8,288 nt of DNA from an uncultured Mesocricetibacter sp. (GCA_905373425.1 CAJPST010000098.1:1-8288), one strand, 5' to 3'; counted from the stretch's first letter, positions 1 through 6,028 are shown. Translations and numbers: made by a program. Notes: generated by a model not told the origin, from the sequence alone.

Positions 1-55
1 TTTATAACAATGGAGAAAAATATGTCAGATAACGGGGAGACATCAAAAGAAAAAC
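1..55 (+). repeat. Direct repeat, left copy: leader and 5' end of the first paralogue
   Basis: These 55 bases recur without mismatch at 508-562, an offset of exactly 507 bp. The repeat carries the ribosome binding site (GGAG at 12-15) and the first codons of the small membrane protein gene. Similarity continues beyond it through both genes at a lower level, so this is the best-preserved end of a whole-gene tandem duplication and not a mobile-element end. Because identity runs to the very first base of the window, the left boundary of the repeat is not visible and further copies may lie upstream. Confidence 0.9.
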
Positions 56-489
56 CTACAGTTTCTTTTTATATACTTTGGAGTGTTGTTGGATTGATGC
101 TGTTTTGTGCATCATTTAATGTTTCCAGAGAAAAGGGGTTCTGTTTCGATAAAATGGCATTTTTACAGGATATTTATACAGAGGAACAATTAATTGATAA
201 AGCAATTTTATTTTCCATGAAACGAATGCCGGGAACGATGCATTATAGTGATGGTAGAGCATCAGAAAAACTTCATATTTACTCAAACTTAACCGAATTT
301 AAACAATTTAATCCTGATTGTTGTCAGTTAAGCGAGAAAGGACCGGAAAACTATACCAATCCGGCATATATAGGATATATTATCGTAGAATATATTATTT
401 TTTATGATGATATGCGTAAAGAAGGGACTTATGAGCGTTATATCGCCTATGATTCTTGTGGTAATCTCTATGACAGATATATTTATTAA
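22..489 (+). CDS. Small single-pass membrane protein, tandem paralogue 1 (unrecognised family; possibly immunity-like)
   Basis: A 155-residue protein of unknown function. I start it at ATG 22, not the in-frame ATG 10, because GGAG at 12-15 sits six bases before ATG 22 and would overlap the earlier start. Residues 1-12 are polar and charged, about 14-32 form one hydrophobic segment, and the rest is soluble with no second membrane segment, suggesting an N-terminal signal anchor and an exported C-terminal domain. Four cysteines are shared with the next gene: Cys41 in GFCF, the Cys100-Cys101 pair in NPDCC, and Cys146 in DSCGN. They could form disulfides in the periplasm. It lies 39 bp before its paralogue. 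The FCF / NPxCC / SCG pattern recalls, from memory, small proteins found beside Rhs or other polymorphic toxins, so an immunity-type role is possible but not shown. AT-rich composition fits an accessory gene. Confidence 0.75.
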   Translation: MSDNGETSKEKPTVSFYILWSVVGLMLFCASFNVSREKGFCFDKMAFLQDIYTEEQLIDKAILFSMKRMPGTMHYSDGRASEKLHIYSNLTEFKQFNPDCCQLSEKGPENYTNPAYIGYIIVEYIIFYDDMRKEGTYERYIAYDSCGNLYDRYIY

Positions 490-507
490 TTAAAGTTAGC
501 AAGCATT

Positions 508-562
508 TTTATAACAATGGAGAAAAATATGTCAGATAACGGGGAGACATCAAAAGAAAAAC
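508..562 (+). repeat. Direct repeat, right copy: leader and 5' end of the second paralogue
   Basis: Exact second copy of bases 1-55. It includes the ribosome binding site (GGAG at 519-522) and the first eleven codons of the second paralogue. The first mismatch follows at 563 (T against C at 56). Both copies keep the same spacing between GGAG and ATG, so the duplicated unit carried its own translation signal. Confidence 0.9.
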
Positions 563-1002
563 TTACGGTTTCTTTTTATATACTTTGGAGTGTTGTTGGA
601 TTAATGCTGTTTTATGCATTATTTAGTATTTTCAGAGAGAAAGGATTTTGTTTCAATAAAATGGCATTTTTACAGGATATCTATACAGAACAACAATTAG
701 TTGATAAGGCAATTTTATATTCATTGAATGAAGTTGAAATACCGTTTAATATTATTGATAATGAACAAACAAGAAAAAAGATAAACTATTTAAATTTAGA
801 AGAATTTAAAAAAATAAATCCGAATTGCTGTCAGTTCACCAAGTCTGCAGCGGAAAATTATACGCATCCCGATTATAATGGATTTATAAAAATGGAATAT
901 GTTACATTTTATGGAGAAGAAAAAGATTTTTCGCAAGTAAATCATTTTTACATTGCCTATGATTCTTGTGGGAATTTACATCATAGATATCTTAGATACT
1001 GA
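529..1002 (+). CDS. Small single-pass membrane protein, tandem paralogue 2 (unrecognised family; possibly immunity-like)
   Basis: A 157-residue paralogue of the preceding gene, of unknown function. ATG 529 is preferred over ATG 517 for the same reason as in copy 1: GGAG at 519-522 lies six bases upstream. The first 28 residues differ from copy 1 at a single position (Leu12 for Pro12), covering the cytoplasmic tail and most of the hydrophobic segment (about 14-32). The first stretch after the membrane, including FLQDIYTE, is also close. The middle (about residues 66-86) is essentially unrelated, and the C-terminal part is similar again around NPNCC and YIAYDSCGNL. All four shared cysteines are kept. 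A conserved frame with a variable centre suits paralogues selected for different partners; this is inference. It is followed after 17 bp by the small ORF at 1020 and is probably co-transcribed with it. Confidence 0.75.
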   Translation: MSDNGETSKEKLTVSFYILWSVVGLMLFYALFSIFREKGFCFNKMAFLQDIYTEQQLVDKAILYSLNEVEIPFNIIDNEQTRKKINYLNLEEFKKINPNCCQFTKSAAENYTHPDYNGFIKMEYVTFYGEEKDFSQVNHFYIAYDSCGNLHHRYLRY

Positions 1003-1019
1003 AGTAGGGAGCATTAATA

Positions 1020-1280
1020 ATGGAAACAAAAGCCACTTTACCAACAATGAAAGAGATAACAAATAATTATCTCTATGGTCAAGAAAATCTTCTTTTTGAA
1101 GAGGAAAGGCTTGATTTTAATAAAGTGGTTGTGGAGTTATTGGTTCCACACCGGACGATAGCAAAAATCAGTGGCAATTGGCTCCAAACTTGTGATGAGG
1201 CGTTGAAAAACAGTGAAAAAATAGACCGCACTTTGGGGGAACAGATCAAAGTGCGGTCTATTTTTTCGTTATTTTCTTAA
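1020..1280 (+). CDS. Short hypothetical ORF reading through a terminator hairpin
   Basis: An 86-residue product that I do not recognise. The start is supported by GGGAG at 1007-1011, eight bases before ATG, and by the 17-bp gap after paralogue 2. Residues 1-65 look like ordinary soluble protein with no signal peptide or membrane segment. The last 20 or so residues are encoded by the paired uptake-sequence hairpin at 1216-1266, and the stop lies 12 bp past it, inside the 3' end of convergent bcp. The natural C-terminus may therefore have been lost and replaced by hairpin sequence, making this a truncated remnant. Alternatively the gene is intact and its transcript normally ends before the stop codon. 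Its position suggests it belongs to the accessory array. Confidence 0.5.
   Translation: METKATLPTMKEITNNYLYGQENLLFEEERLDFNKVVVELLVPHRTIAKISGNWLQTCDEALKNSEKIDRTLGEQIKVRSIFSLFS
1216..1266. terminator. Bidirectional terminator built from two inverted uptake sequences
   Basis: Bases 1216-1235 pair perfectly with 1247-1266, a 20-bp stem with one further G-T pair possible, around a short G-rich loop. Each arm holds a perfect uptake sequence (ACCGCACTT at 1225-1233, AAGTGCGGT at 1249-1257). A run of six A on the left and six T on the right gives a U-tract in either direction. It lies three bases beyond the bcp stop, so it terminates bcp transcripts, and it also faces transcripts coming from the paralogue array. 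Paired inverted uptake sequences serving as terminators are well known in Pasteurellaceae. Confidence 0.9.
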
Positions 1281-1733
1281 ATAATCCAATACGACTTGGT
1301 GATGTTCACCGGTTTTGAATTTGTCGAAAACTTTCTCGATTTTACCATTTTCATCAATTAAAAAGCTGATGCGATGGATGCCATCAAAGATTCTGCCCAT
1401 AAACTTTTTTTCACCCCAAACGCCGAATTGTTCGGCAACTTTGTGATCTTCATCAGCGAGTAGAATAAAGTTAAGTGATTTTTTTTCTTCAAATGCCGCC
1501 AATTTTTTTGGATTGTCCGGGCTGATCCCCATAATAACAACGTCGAGTTGCTCTAGTTCTTGTTTGCTGTCACGTAGATTACAGGCTTGTGTAGTGCAGC
1601 CGGGAGTGAGTGCTTTGGGATAAAAATACAGTAGCACTTTTTGGCCTTTAAAATCAGCGAGGGAAATTGCTTCATTATGTTGGTTTAACAGTGTAAAGAG
1701 CGGTGCGTTTTCGCCTTGTTTTAGCGGATTCAT
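1269..1733 (-). CDS. bcp: Bcp/PrxQ-type thioredoxin-dependent thiol peroxidase
   Basis: A 154-residue atypical 2-Cys peroxiredoxin that reduces hydrogen peroxide and organic hydroperoxides in the cytoplasm, recycled by thioredoxin. The thioredoxin fold is visible: the N-terminal APLFTLLNQ strand, the KVLLYFYPKALTPGC segment with peroxidatic Cys46 in TPGCTTQAC, and resolving Cys51 five residues later, as in E. coli Bcp. GVWGEKKFMG and the IHRISFLI strand are typical of Pasteurellaceae Bcp. I start at ATG 1733 (MNPL...) because AAGGA lies seven bases upstream and family members begin here; a longer frame reaching back to 1838 adds an unrelated hydrophobic stretch. It diverges from dapA across 125 bp, converges on the small ORF at 1020-1280, and overlaps its end by 12 bp. 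The length is normal and nothing appears damaged. Confidence 0.96.
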   Translation of the reverse strand: MNPLKQGENAPLFTLLNQHNEAISLADFKGQKVLLYFYPKALTPGCTTQACNLRDSKQELEQLDVVIMGISPDNPKKLAAFEEKKSLNFILLADEDHKVAEQFGVWGEKKFMGRIFDGIHRISFLIDENGKIEKVFDKFKTGEHHQVVLDYLRK

Positions 1734-1760
1734 ATTATTTTCCTTAAAAAATTGATATGG

Positions 1761-1789
1761 GTTATAAAATGTGAAAAAAATACTTGCAA
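1761..1789 (-). promoter_or_regulatory. Candidate sigma-70 promoter for bcp
   Basis: On the minus strand, TTGCAA (1789-1784) is followed after 17 bases by TATAAC (1766-1761). The -10 matches consensus at five of six positions and the -35 at four of six. Transcription would begin near 1754, leaving a leader of about 20 bases that contains the AAGGA ribosome binding site. No OxyR-type operator is evident by eye. Confidence 0.45.
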
Positions 1790-1831
1790 ATTGTGACCAT
1801 TTTAGCAATCCTAAGAGAAATTTTCCAAGCA

Positions 1832-1838
1832 AACACAA
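1832..1838 (+). promoter_or_regulatory. Possible GcvB-type small-RNA pairing site in the dapA leader
   Basis: AACACAA lies ten bases before the dapA ribosome binding site GAGAGG (1848-1853). CA-rich leader elements are the known pairing sites of the Hfq-dependent sRNA GcvB, and to my memory the target motif described for Pasteurella begins with this heptamer. The position is right for blocking ribosome loading. A seven-base match in an AT-rich leader can arise by chance, so this is a suggestion only. Confidence 0.25.
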
Positions 1839-1858
1839 ATCAAATGAGAGAGGTTTTT

Positions 1859-2755
1859 ATGTCTTCAACTACTCCTTTATTTTTCGGCAGTATTGTTGCA
1901 TTAATTACACCGATGGATAATCACGGTGAAATTGATTTCGATGAATTGAAAAAATTAGTAGATTTTCACGTGGCGGCAGGGACTAATGCGATTGTTTCCG
2001 TTGGGACAACCGGCGAATCCGCTACATTAAGCATTGATGAAAATGTGAAGACAATTTTGAAGACCCTTGAGTTTGCCGCAGGGCGTATTCCTGTTATTGC
2101 GGGAACCGGTGCGAATGCTACCAGCGAAGCCATTACTATGACTAAGTTGTTAAATAACAGCGGAGTGGCGGGTTGCCTTTCGGTTGTGCCTTATTACAAT
2201 AAGCCGACGCAAGAGGGAATGTATCAGCATTTTAAAGCGATCGCGGAAAGCACTGATTTACCACAACTTCTTTACAATGTTCCGGGACGTACAGGCAGTG
2301 ATTTGAAACCTGAAACCGTCGGACGTTTAGCTAAAATTCCTAACATCGTAGGGATTAAAGAGGCGACAGGTGATGTGAGTCGAGTTAAACAGATTAAACA
2401 AGCGGCAGGTGAAGATTTTATTTTCTTGAGCGGCGATGATGCAACAGGGCTGGAAAGCATGAAATTAGGCGGTCAGGGCGTTATTTCGGTAACCAATAAC
2501 ATTGCCTCGGCGGATATGGCGAAAATGTGCAAGCTGGCTCTTGAAGGAAAATTTGACGAGGCAGAGGCAATTAACCAACGCTTGATGGCGTTACACAGAG
2601 ATTTGTTTATTGAAAGCAATCCAATCCCGGTCAAGTGGGCGGCCTATAAATTAGGTTTGATTAAACAACCGGCACTGCGCTTGCCGTTAACCACGTTAAG
2701 CGAACAAGCGCAACCGGCAGTGCTTGCCGCATTAAAAGGCGCAAATTTACTCTAA
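1859..2755 (+). CDS. dapA: 4-hydroxy-tetrahydrodipicolinate synthase
   Basis: DapA condenses pyruvate with aspartate semialdehyde, the first committed step of the diaminopimelate/lysine pathway that feeds peptidoglycan. The 298-residue TIM barrel is complete. Schiff-base Lys167 lies in GIKEATGD; Tyr139 and Arg144 in YNVPGR, Thr50-Thr51 in GTTGES and Tyr113 in PYYNKP match E. coli Tyr133, Arg138, Thr44-Thr45 and Tyr107 at a constant offset of six. At the lysine feedback site Ser54, Ala55, Asn86, Glu90 and Tyr112 are kept, but E. coli His53 and His56 are Ile59 and Asn62 here. ATG 1859 is chosen because GAGAGG ends five bases before it and family members start here; the frame is open further upstream to 1784. 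An elaA-like gene follows 63 bp downstream, then bamC, the usual dapA neighbour. Confidence 0.97.
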   Translation: MSSTTPLFFGSIVALITPMDNHGEIDFDELKKLVDFHVAAGTNAIVSVGTTGESATLSIDENVKTILKTLEFAAGRIPVIAGTGANATSEAITMTKLLNNSGVAGCLSVVPYYNKPTQEGMYQHFKAIAESTDLPQLLYNVPGRTGSDLKPETVGRLAKIPNIVGIKEATGDVSRVKQIKQAAGEDFIFLSGDDATGLESMKLGGQGVISVTNNIASADMAKMCKLALEGKFDEAEAINQRLMALHRDLFIESNPIPVKWAAYKLGLIKQPALRLPLTTLSEQAQPAVLAALKGANLL

Positions 2756-2761
2756 AAATAG

Positions 2762-2770
2762 ACCGCACTT
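2762..2770 (-). other. DNA uptake sequence (Haemophilus type), single copy
   Basis: Perfect ACCGCACTT seven bases after the dapA stop. No inverted partner lies within hairpin distance, so it is not itself a terminator stem, although it directly precedes the hairpin at 2772-2800. It marks DNA for uptake by naturally competent relatives. Confidence 0.9.
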
Positions 2771-2771
2771 T

Positions 2772-2800
2772 ATCCCCTTGTTTAATTGAAGCAGGGGGAT
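2772..2800 (+). terminator. Hairpin between dapA and elaA, possible weak terminator or attenuator
   Basis: Bases 2772-2780 (ATCCCCTTG) pair with 2792-2800 (CAGGGGGAT), a nine-bp stem with one G-T wobble and an 11-base loop. Only three further T residues follow before C at 2804, so termination would be partial. It may reduce expression of elaA and bamC relative to dapA, or simply stabilise the dapA 3' end. Confidence 0.45.
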
Positions 2801-2818
2801 TTTCATAGGAATTACCGT

Positions 2819-3262
2819 ATGCAGTGGCAACAAAAAACCTTTGACCAGTTGACTACATTGGAGCTTTATCAAATCCTTCGTTTACGCAGTGAAGTTTTTG
2901 TGGTGGAACAAAAATGTATTTATCAGGATATTGATAATAAAGATTTTTCTGCCATACATTTATTTTTAACCGAAAATAATGAAATTGTTGCCTACTGTCG
3001 TTTATTACCGCAGGGGGTTTCTGCGCCGGAAGCGGCAATTGGTCGGATTATTGTTGCGCCTTCTCATCGTGGTAAACATTTATCCCGCTTAATTATGCAG
3101 CAGGCGATGGAAATCGCAATTAACGATTGGCACCAAAAACGAATTTATATTCAAGCACAAGCTCGTTTAACCAAGTTTTATCATTCCTTTGGTTTTATTT
3201 CCTCATCGGATGCTTATTTAGAAGACGGCATTCCACATTTTGATATGATCTGGCAGCAATAA
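2819..3262 (+). CDS. elaA: ElaA-family GNAT N-acetyltransferase
   Basis: A 147-residue single-domain GNAT protein, close to the roughly 150 residues of E. coli ElaA. The N-terminal LRLRSEVFVVEQKCIYQDID segment (about 20-39) is the hallmark of the ElaA group. The acetyl-CoA site is the GRIIVAPSHRGKHLSR stretch (75-90), where RGKHLS stands for the usual RGxGxG/A pyrophosphate loop. The late strand and helix with FYHSFGF supply the usual C-terminal Tyr/Phe-rich motif. The substrate of this family is not established, so no specific reaction is assigned. ATG 2819 follows ATAGGA at 2805-2810 with good spacing; an upstream TTG at 2786 is a poor alternative because the frame would cross the hairpin. 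It stands between dapA and bamC, which adjoin directly in E. coli, so it was either inserted here or is a lineage-specific arrangement. Confidence 0.85.
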   Translation: MQWQQKTFDQLTTLELYQILRLRSEVFVVEQKCIYQDIDNKDFSAIHLFLTENNEIVAYCRLLPQGVSAPEAAIGRIIVAPSHRGKHLSRLIMQQAMEIAINDWHQKRIYIQAQARLTKFYHSFGFISSSDAYLEDGIPHFDMIWQQ

Positions 3263-3285
3263 CTGCAAACTTTTTACACTTTTGT

Positions 3286-3315
3286 TTGTCAAAGTGCGGT
3301 AGGTTTTAATGTAAT
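3286..3315 (+). promoter_or_regulatory. Weak candidate promoter for bamC
   Basis: TTGTCA (3286-3291) and TGTAAT (3310-3315) each match the sigma-70 hexamers at five of six positions with an 18-base spacer. The predicted start near 3322 would leave the ribosome binding site (AGGAA, 3322-3326) at the very 5' end of the message, which is awkward. Read-through from dapA-elaA may be the main source of bamC transcripts. Confidence 0.25.
3292..3300 (+). other. DNA uptake sequence (Haemophilus type), single copy
   Basis: Perfect AAGTGCGGT between elaA and bamC, followed by the AT-rich stretch typical of extended uptake sequences. CACTTT at 3277-3282 could pair with AAAGTG at 3291-3296 as a minor six-bp hairpin, but there is no full inverted partner. 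Confidence 0.9.
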
Positions 3316-3331
3316 TTTTACAGGAACAGTA

Positions 3332-4375
3332 ATGAAAAAATGGGTTTTACCTTTTGCCGTATTGGCAACGTTGACCGCCTGTTCAGGCAGTAATAAAGAT
3401 AAACAAGCCGCAAACGACAGCTATCAGAAAACAGCCGGCACTCCGACTTTTGTTAAGTTGGAAACGGGTGGCGTGACATTACCGGAGCAGGATCCGACTT
3501 ATCAATTACCAAATATTGAGATTAGCAAAAGTGCGGCGATAGATATTCGTCCGCCGACTAAGCCGATGGCAATTATCGGTGATTCCGTCGCACAGTTTGA
3601 CGGAGAGCGTTCCTCCATTGTTTATCCGGCAGAAAAGAAAGCGGTTTATAATTTGCAACAGGTTCAGCGATTGCTAACCGAGCAGAATATTAAATTTACG
3701 CAGGAAGGTAATTCGTTATTAACCGATTGGGCTCCGACAGGGCGTAACGATGATGTGGGTAACACACAAATCCGCTATAAAATTGACGAATTAGGTAATG
3801 CAGAGGCTAATGCACTTGCAGTTTCAGTGGTAAATATGAAACGCAATGACATTATTTTTACGCCAAGCGCAACGGAGAAACAACGCTATACTTCTGATCG
3901 CTTGAATCAACTGATCGGCGAATTAAATTCGGCATATCGCACCCAACGGCAGCAATTGCAACTTTTATCCCATAATCCTGCTTCGGAGCAGACATCTTCA
4001 TCTGCCCCGTTTTTACCGTTGCAAAGCGAAATTGTGACCGACAGTAACGGTAGAACTGCATTGGCATTAAGTACGGGGTTCAATCAATCTTGGGAGAAAC
4101 TGGCTCAGGTGTTACCGCAGTTAGGTTTCAAAATTGAAGAGGAACATCAGGCGCGCGGTTATCGCGAATTGTATTACAAACCGGTTGATGAAAAAGAGTG
4201 GTTACGTTTTGGCGTAGCGCGTCCGAAACTGAAAAAAGGCGATCACTTTATGCAACTTACCACTAATAATGGAAATCAAAGCGCTGTGGTGTTAAGCAAT
4301 AAAGATAAAGAAGCGCTTACCGGTGATAATGCTCAATCCGTTTATCAAGCATTACAGGCGTTAATGTCGCAGTAA
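3332..4375 (+). CDS. bamC: BamC outer-membrane assembly lipoprotein
   Basis: BamC (NlpB) is an outer-membrane lipoprotein subunit of the BAM complex that inserts beta-barrel proteins, attached mainly through BamD. The 347-residue product has a lipoprotein signal with lipobox LTAC and lipidated Cys17; Ser at +2 is compatible with outer-membrane sorting. Residues 18 to about 85 form the unstructured BamD-binding lasso, including the TLPEQDPTYQLP segment and the signature IDIRPP at 70-75. Two helix-grip domains follow, roughly 95-205 and 230-345. The length agrees with E. coli BamC (344). Linkage to dapA, one gene removed, supports the call. The start has CAGGAA about eight bases upstream. A degenerate uptake sequence (AAGTGCGGC, 3529-3537) lies inside the coding region near the DIRPP segment. 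Confidence 0.93.
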   Translation: MKKWVLPFAVLATLTACSGSNKDKQAANDSYQKTAGTPTFVKLETGGVTLPEQDPTYQLPNIEISKSAAIDIRPPTKPMAIIGDSVAQFDGERSSIVYPAEKKAVYNLQQVQRLLTEQNIKFTQEGNSLLTDWAPTGRNDDVGNTQIRYKIDELGNAEANALAVSVVNMKRNDIIFTPSATEKQRYTSDRLNQLIGELNSAYRTQRQQLQLLSHNPASEQTSSSAPFLPLQSEIVTDSNGRTALALSTGFNQSWEKLAQVLPQLGFKIEEEHQARGYRELYYKPVDEKEWLRFGVARPKLKKGDHFMQLTTNNGNQSAVVLSNKDKEALTGDNAQSVYQALQALMSQ

Positions 4376-4405
4376 ACGTAAATTAAGAAAATAAACAAAA
4401 AAAAT

Positions 4406-4440
4406 AACCGCACTTTGGATTAAGAATTCAAAGTGCGGTT
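4406..4440. terminator. Bidirectional terminator between bamC and purA, built from inverted uptake sequences
   Basis: Bases 4406-4421 pair with 4425-4440, a 16-bp stem with one G-T wobble and a three-base loop. The arms hold perfect uptake sequences at 4407-4415 (ACCGCACTT) and 4431-4439 (AAGTGCGGT). T-rich sequence follows on the right (to 4447) and an A-rich run precedes it on the left, giving a U-tract in both directions. It ends the dapA-elaA-bamC group and the convergent purA. Confidence 0.9.
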
Positions 4441-4487
4441 TGTTTTTGAGCTGTTTTTTAGCTAGGTTTTAAATGGTTTGAAAACGT

Positions 4488-5786
4488 TTAGCTTGCAAAC
4501 GGATCTTGCAGAATCATAGTCTGAACACGGTCAGGGCCGGTGGAAAGGATGGCAATCGGTACACCCGTAACTTCTTCAATACGTTTGATGTAATTGCGAC
4601 AATTTTGTGGCAATTGATTAACATCAGTAACACCGAACGTATTTTCTTTCCAACCGGGCATAGATTCGTAAATCGGTTCAATGCCTTCCCAATCTTTTGC
4701 GGCAAGCGGCGCATATTCGACAATTTTACCGTTCGGCATTTTATAGCCAACGCAAATTTTCACTTCATCGAAACCGTCCAATACATCTAATTTGGTCATG
4801 CAAAAACCGGAGATAGAATTGATTTGTACTGCACGGCGTACTGCAACTGCGTCAAACCAACCACAACGGCGAGGACGACCGGTAACCGCGCCGAACTCAT
4901 TGCCTTTACGGGCAATTTCGCTACCTACGTCATCGAACAATTCGGTAGTGAACGGACCGCCACCCACGCGGGTGCAATAGGCTTTTACGATACCCAACAC
5001 ATAGTCTAGATTGCGCGGGCCAAATCCCGAACCTGTTGCAACGCCACCGGCAGTGGTGTTGGAGCTGGTTACAAACGGATAAGTGCCGTGGTCAACATCT
5101 AGCATCGTACCTTGCGCGCCTTCAAACAAAATGTTGTCGCCTTTTTGACGTGCGTTGTGCAAAATGGTGGTAATATCCGCTACCATTCCGGTAATAATGT
5201 CGGCAACGGCAAACACATCATTTAAGGTTTTTTGATAATCAACAGGTTCTGCTTTGTAGTAGTTAACCAATTGGAAATTATAATAATCAAGGATATTTTT
5301 TAATTTTTCGGCAAAAGCTTCACGGTTGAATAGGTCGCCTACGCGCAAGCCACGACGCGCTACTTTGTCTTCATATGCCGGGCCGATACCGCGACCTGTC
5401 GTGCCGATTTTGTTGTTACCCAATGCCGCTTCACGTGCATGATCCATGGCAACATGATAAGGCAAAATTAACGGGCAAGCTTCGGAAATCAATAAACGTT
5501 CGCGCACCTTAATGCCACGGCTTTCTAATTCGCCCATTTCCTGCATTAATGCTGATGGCGATAGCACTACACCGTTTCCAATTAAACAGGTGACGTTATT
5601 GCGCAGAATACCGGATGGAATTAAACGCAATACGGTTTTTTCACCGTTAATAATTAGGGTGTGGCCGGCATTATGACCGCCCTGGTAGCGCACCACATAT
5701 TTTGCGCGGTCGGTTAATAAATCAACAATTTTTCCTTTACCTTCGTCGCCCCATTGTGCGCCTAGGATAACAACACTTTTTCCCAT
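4488..5786 (-). CDS. purA: Adenylosuccinate synthetase
   Basis: PurA joins IMP and aspartate with GTP hydrolysis to make adenylosuccinate, the first committed step to AMP, in the cytoplasm. The 432-residue length equals E. coli PurA. The N-terminal GAQWGDEGKGK loop carries catalytic Asp14, and GGHNAGHT carries His42 (E. coli Asp13 and His41 in mature numbering). Further signatures are GTTGRGIGPAYEDK for IMP binding, the QGTMLDVDHGTYPFVTSSN region, and TGRPRRCGWFD in the second half. ATG 5786 is chosen because the conserved protein begins MGKSVVILG; the frame continues upstream to 5852 but with unrelated residues. AAAGG lies about ten bases upstream as a modest ribosome binding site. It is a single-gene unit, convergent with bamC and divergent from the nuclease operon. 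No convincing PurR palindrome is visible upstream. Confidence 0.98.
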   Translation of the reverse strand: MGKSVVILGAQWGDEGKGKIVDLLTDRAKYVVRYQGGHNAGHTLIINGEKTVLRLIPSGILRNNVTCLIGNGVVLSPSALMQEMGELESRGIKVRERLLISEACPLILPYHVAMDHAREAALGNNKIGTTGRGIGPAYEDKVARRGLRVGDLFNREAFAEKLKNILDYYNFQLVNYYKAEPVDYQKTLNDVFAVADIITGMVADITTILHNARQKGDNILFEGAQGTMLDVDHGTYPFVTSSNTTAGGVATGSGFGPRNLDYVLGIVKAYCTRVGGGPFTTELFDDVGSEIARKGNEFGAVTGRPRRCGWFDAVAVRRAVQINSISGFCMTKLDVLDGFDEVKICVGYKMPNGKIVEYAPLAAKDWEGIEPIYESMPGWKENTFGVTDVNQLPQNCRNYIKRIEEVTGVPIAILSTGPDRVQTMILQDPFAS

Positions 5787-5823
5787 AATAGTTCGCCTTT
5801 CACTCGAATTAAATAAACACTTT

Positions 5824-5852
5824 ACTTTACTCTTTTTGTATATAAATCTCAA
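5824..5852 (-). promoter_or_regulatory. Candidate purA promoter
   Basis: On the minus strand TTGAGA (5852-5847, five of six matches) is followed after 17 bases by TAAAGT (5829-5824, four of six). This predicts a start near 5817 and a leader of about 30 bases. The region is AT-rich and other pairings are possible. Confidence 0.35.
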
Positions 5853-5867
5853 TGTAAAATCACCATA

Positions 5868-5876
5868 AAGTGCGGT
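5868..5876 (+). other. DNA uptake sequence (Haemophilus type), single copy
   Basis: Perfect AAGTGCGGT in the purA-nuclease intergenic region, followed by the T-rich tract of an extended uptake sequence. It overlaps the loop and right arm of a small imperfect hairpin: AAAATC and ACC upstream pair with GGT and GATTTT downstream around a one-base bulge. That structure could act as a weak terminator but belongs to no obvious transcript. Confidence 0.9.
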
Positions 5877-6028
5877 GGATTTTTACGGTGTTTTTGAACA
5901 ACAACGGATACGAATTAAGTATGGAAATATTTAACGTGCGTGTCGATTTAACAAGTTGCGTAATGCGTTAACATCCTCTTTACGGCGACTTTCCGCGCAT
6001 TATTAGTTTTATTATTTTTCTTTTTCGG

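Noticed and set aside
10..21. Upstream in-frame ATG codons (10 and 517) as starts of the two paralogues
   Set aside because: They overlap the GGAG ribosome binding site that is ideally spaced for ATG 22 and ATG 529.
1..562. The 507-bp repeat as an insertion sequence or phage attachment site
   Set aside because: There is no transposase, integrase or terminal inverted repeat; the repeat unit is simply one gene with its leader.
4506..5009. Plus-strand reading frames opposite purA
   Set aside because: They are antisense to a fully conserved 432-residue purA, lack ribosome binding sites and resemble no family.
5931..5999. Minus-strand open stretch of 22 codons ending at 5931, possibly the tail of a degraded gene
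   Set aside because: It has a stop immediately upstream, no start codon and no recognisable family. This length without a stop is expected by chance.
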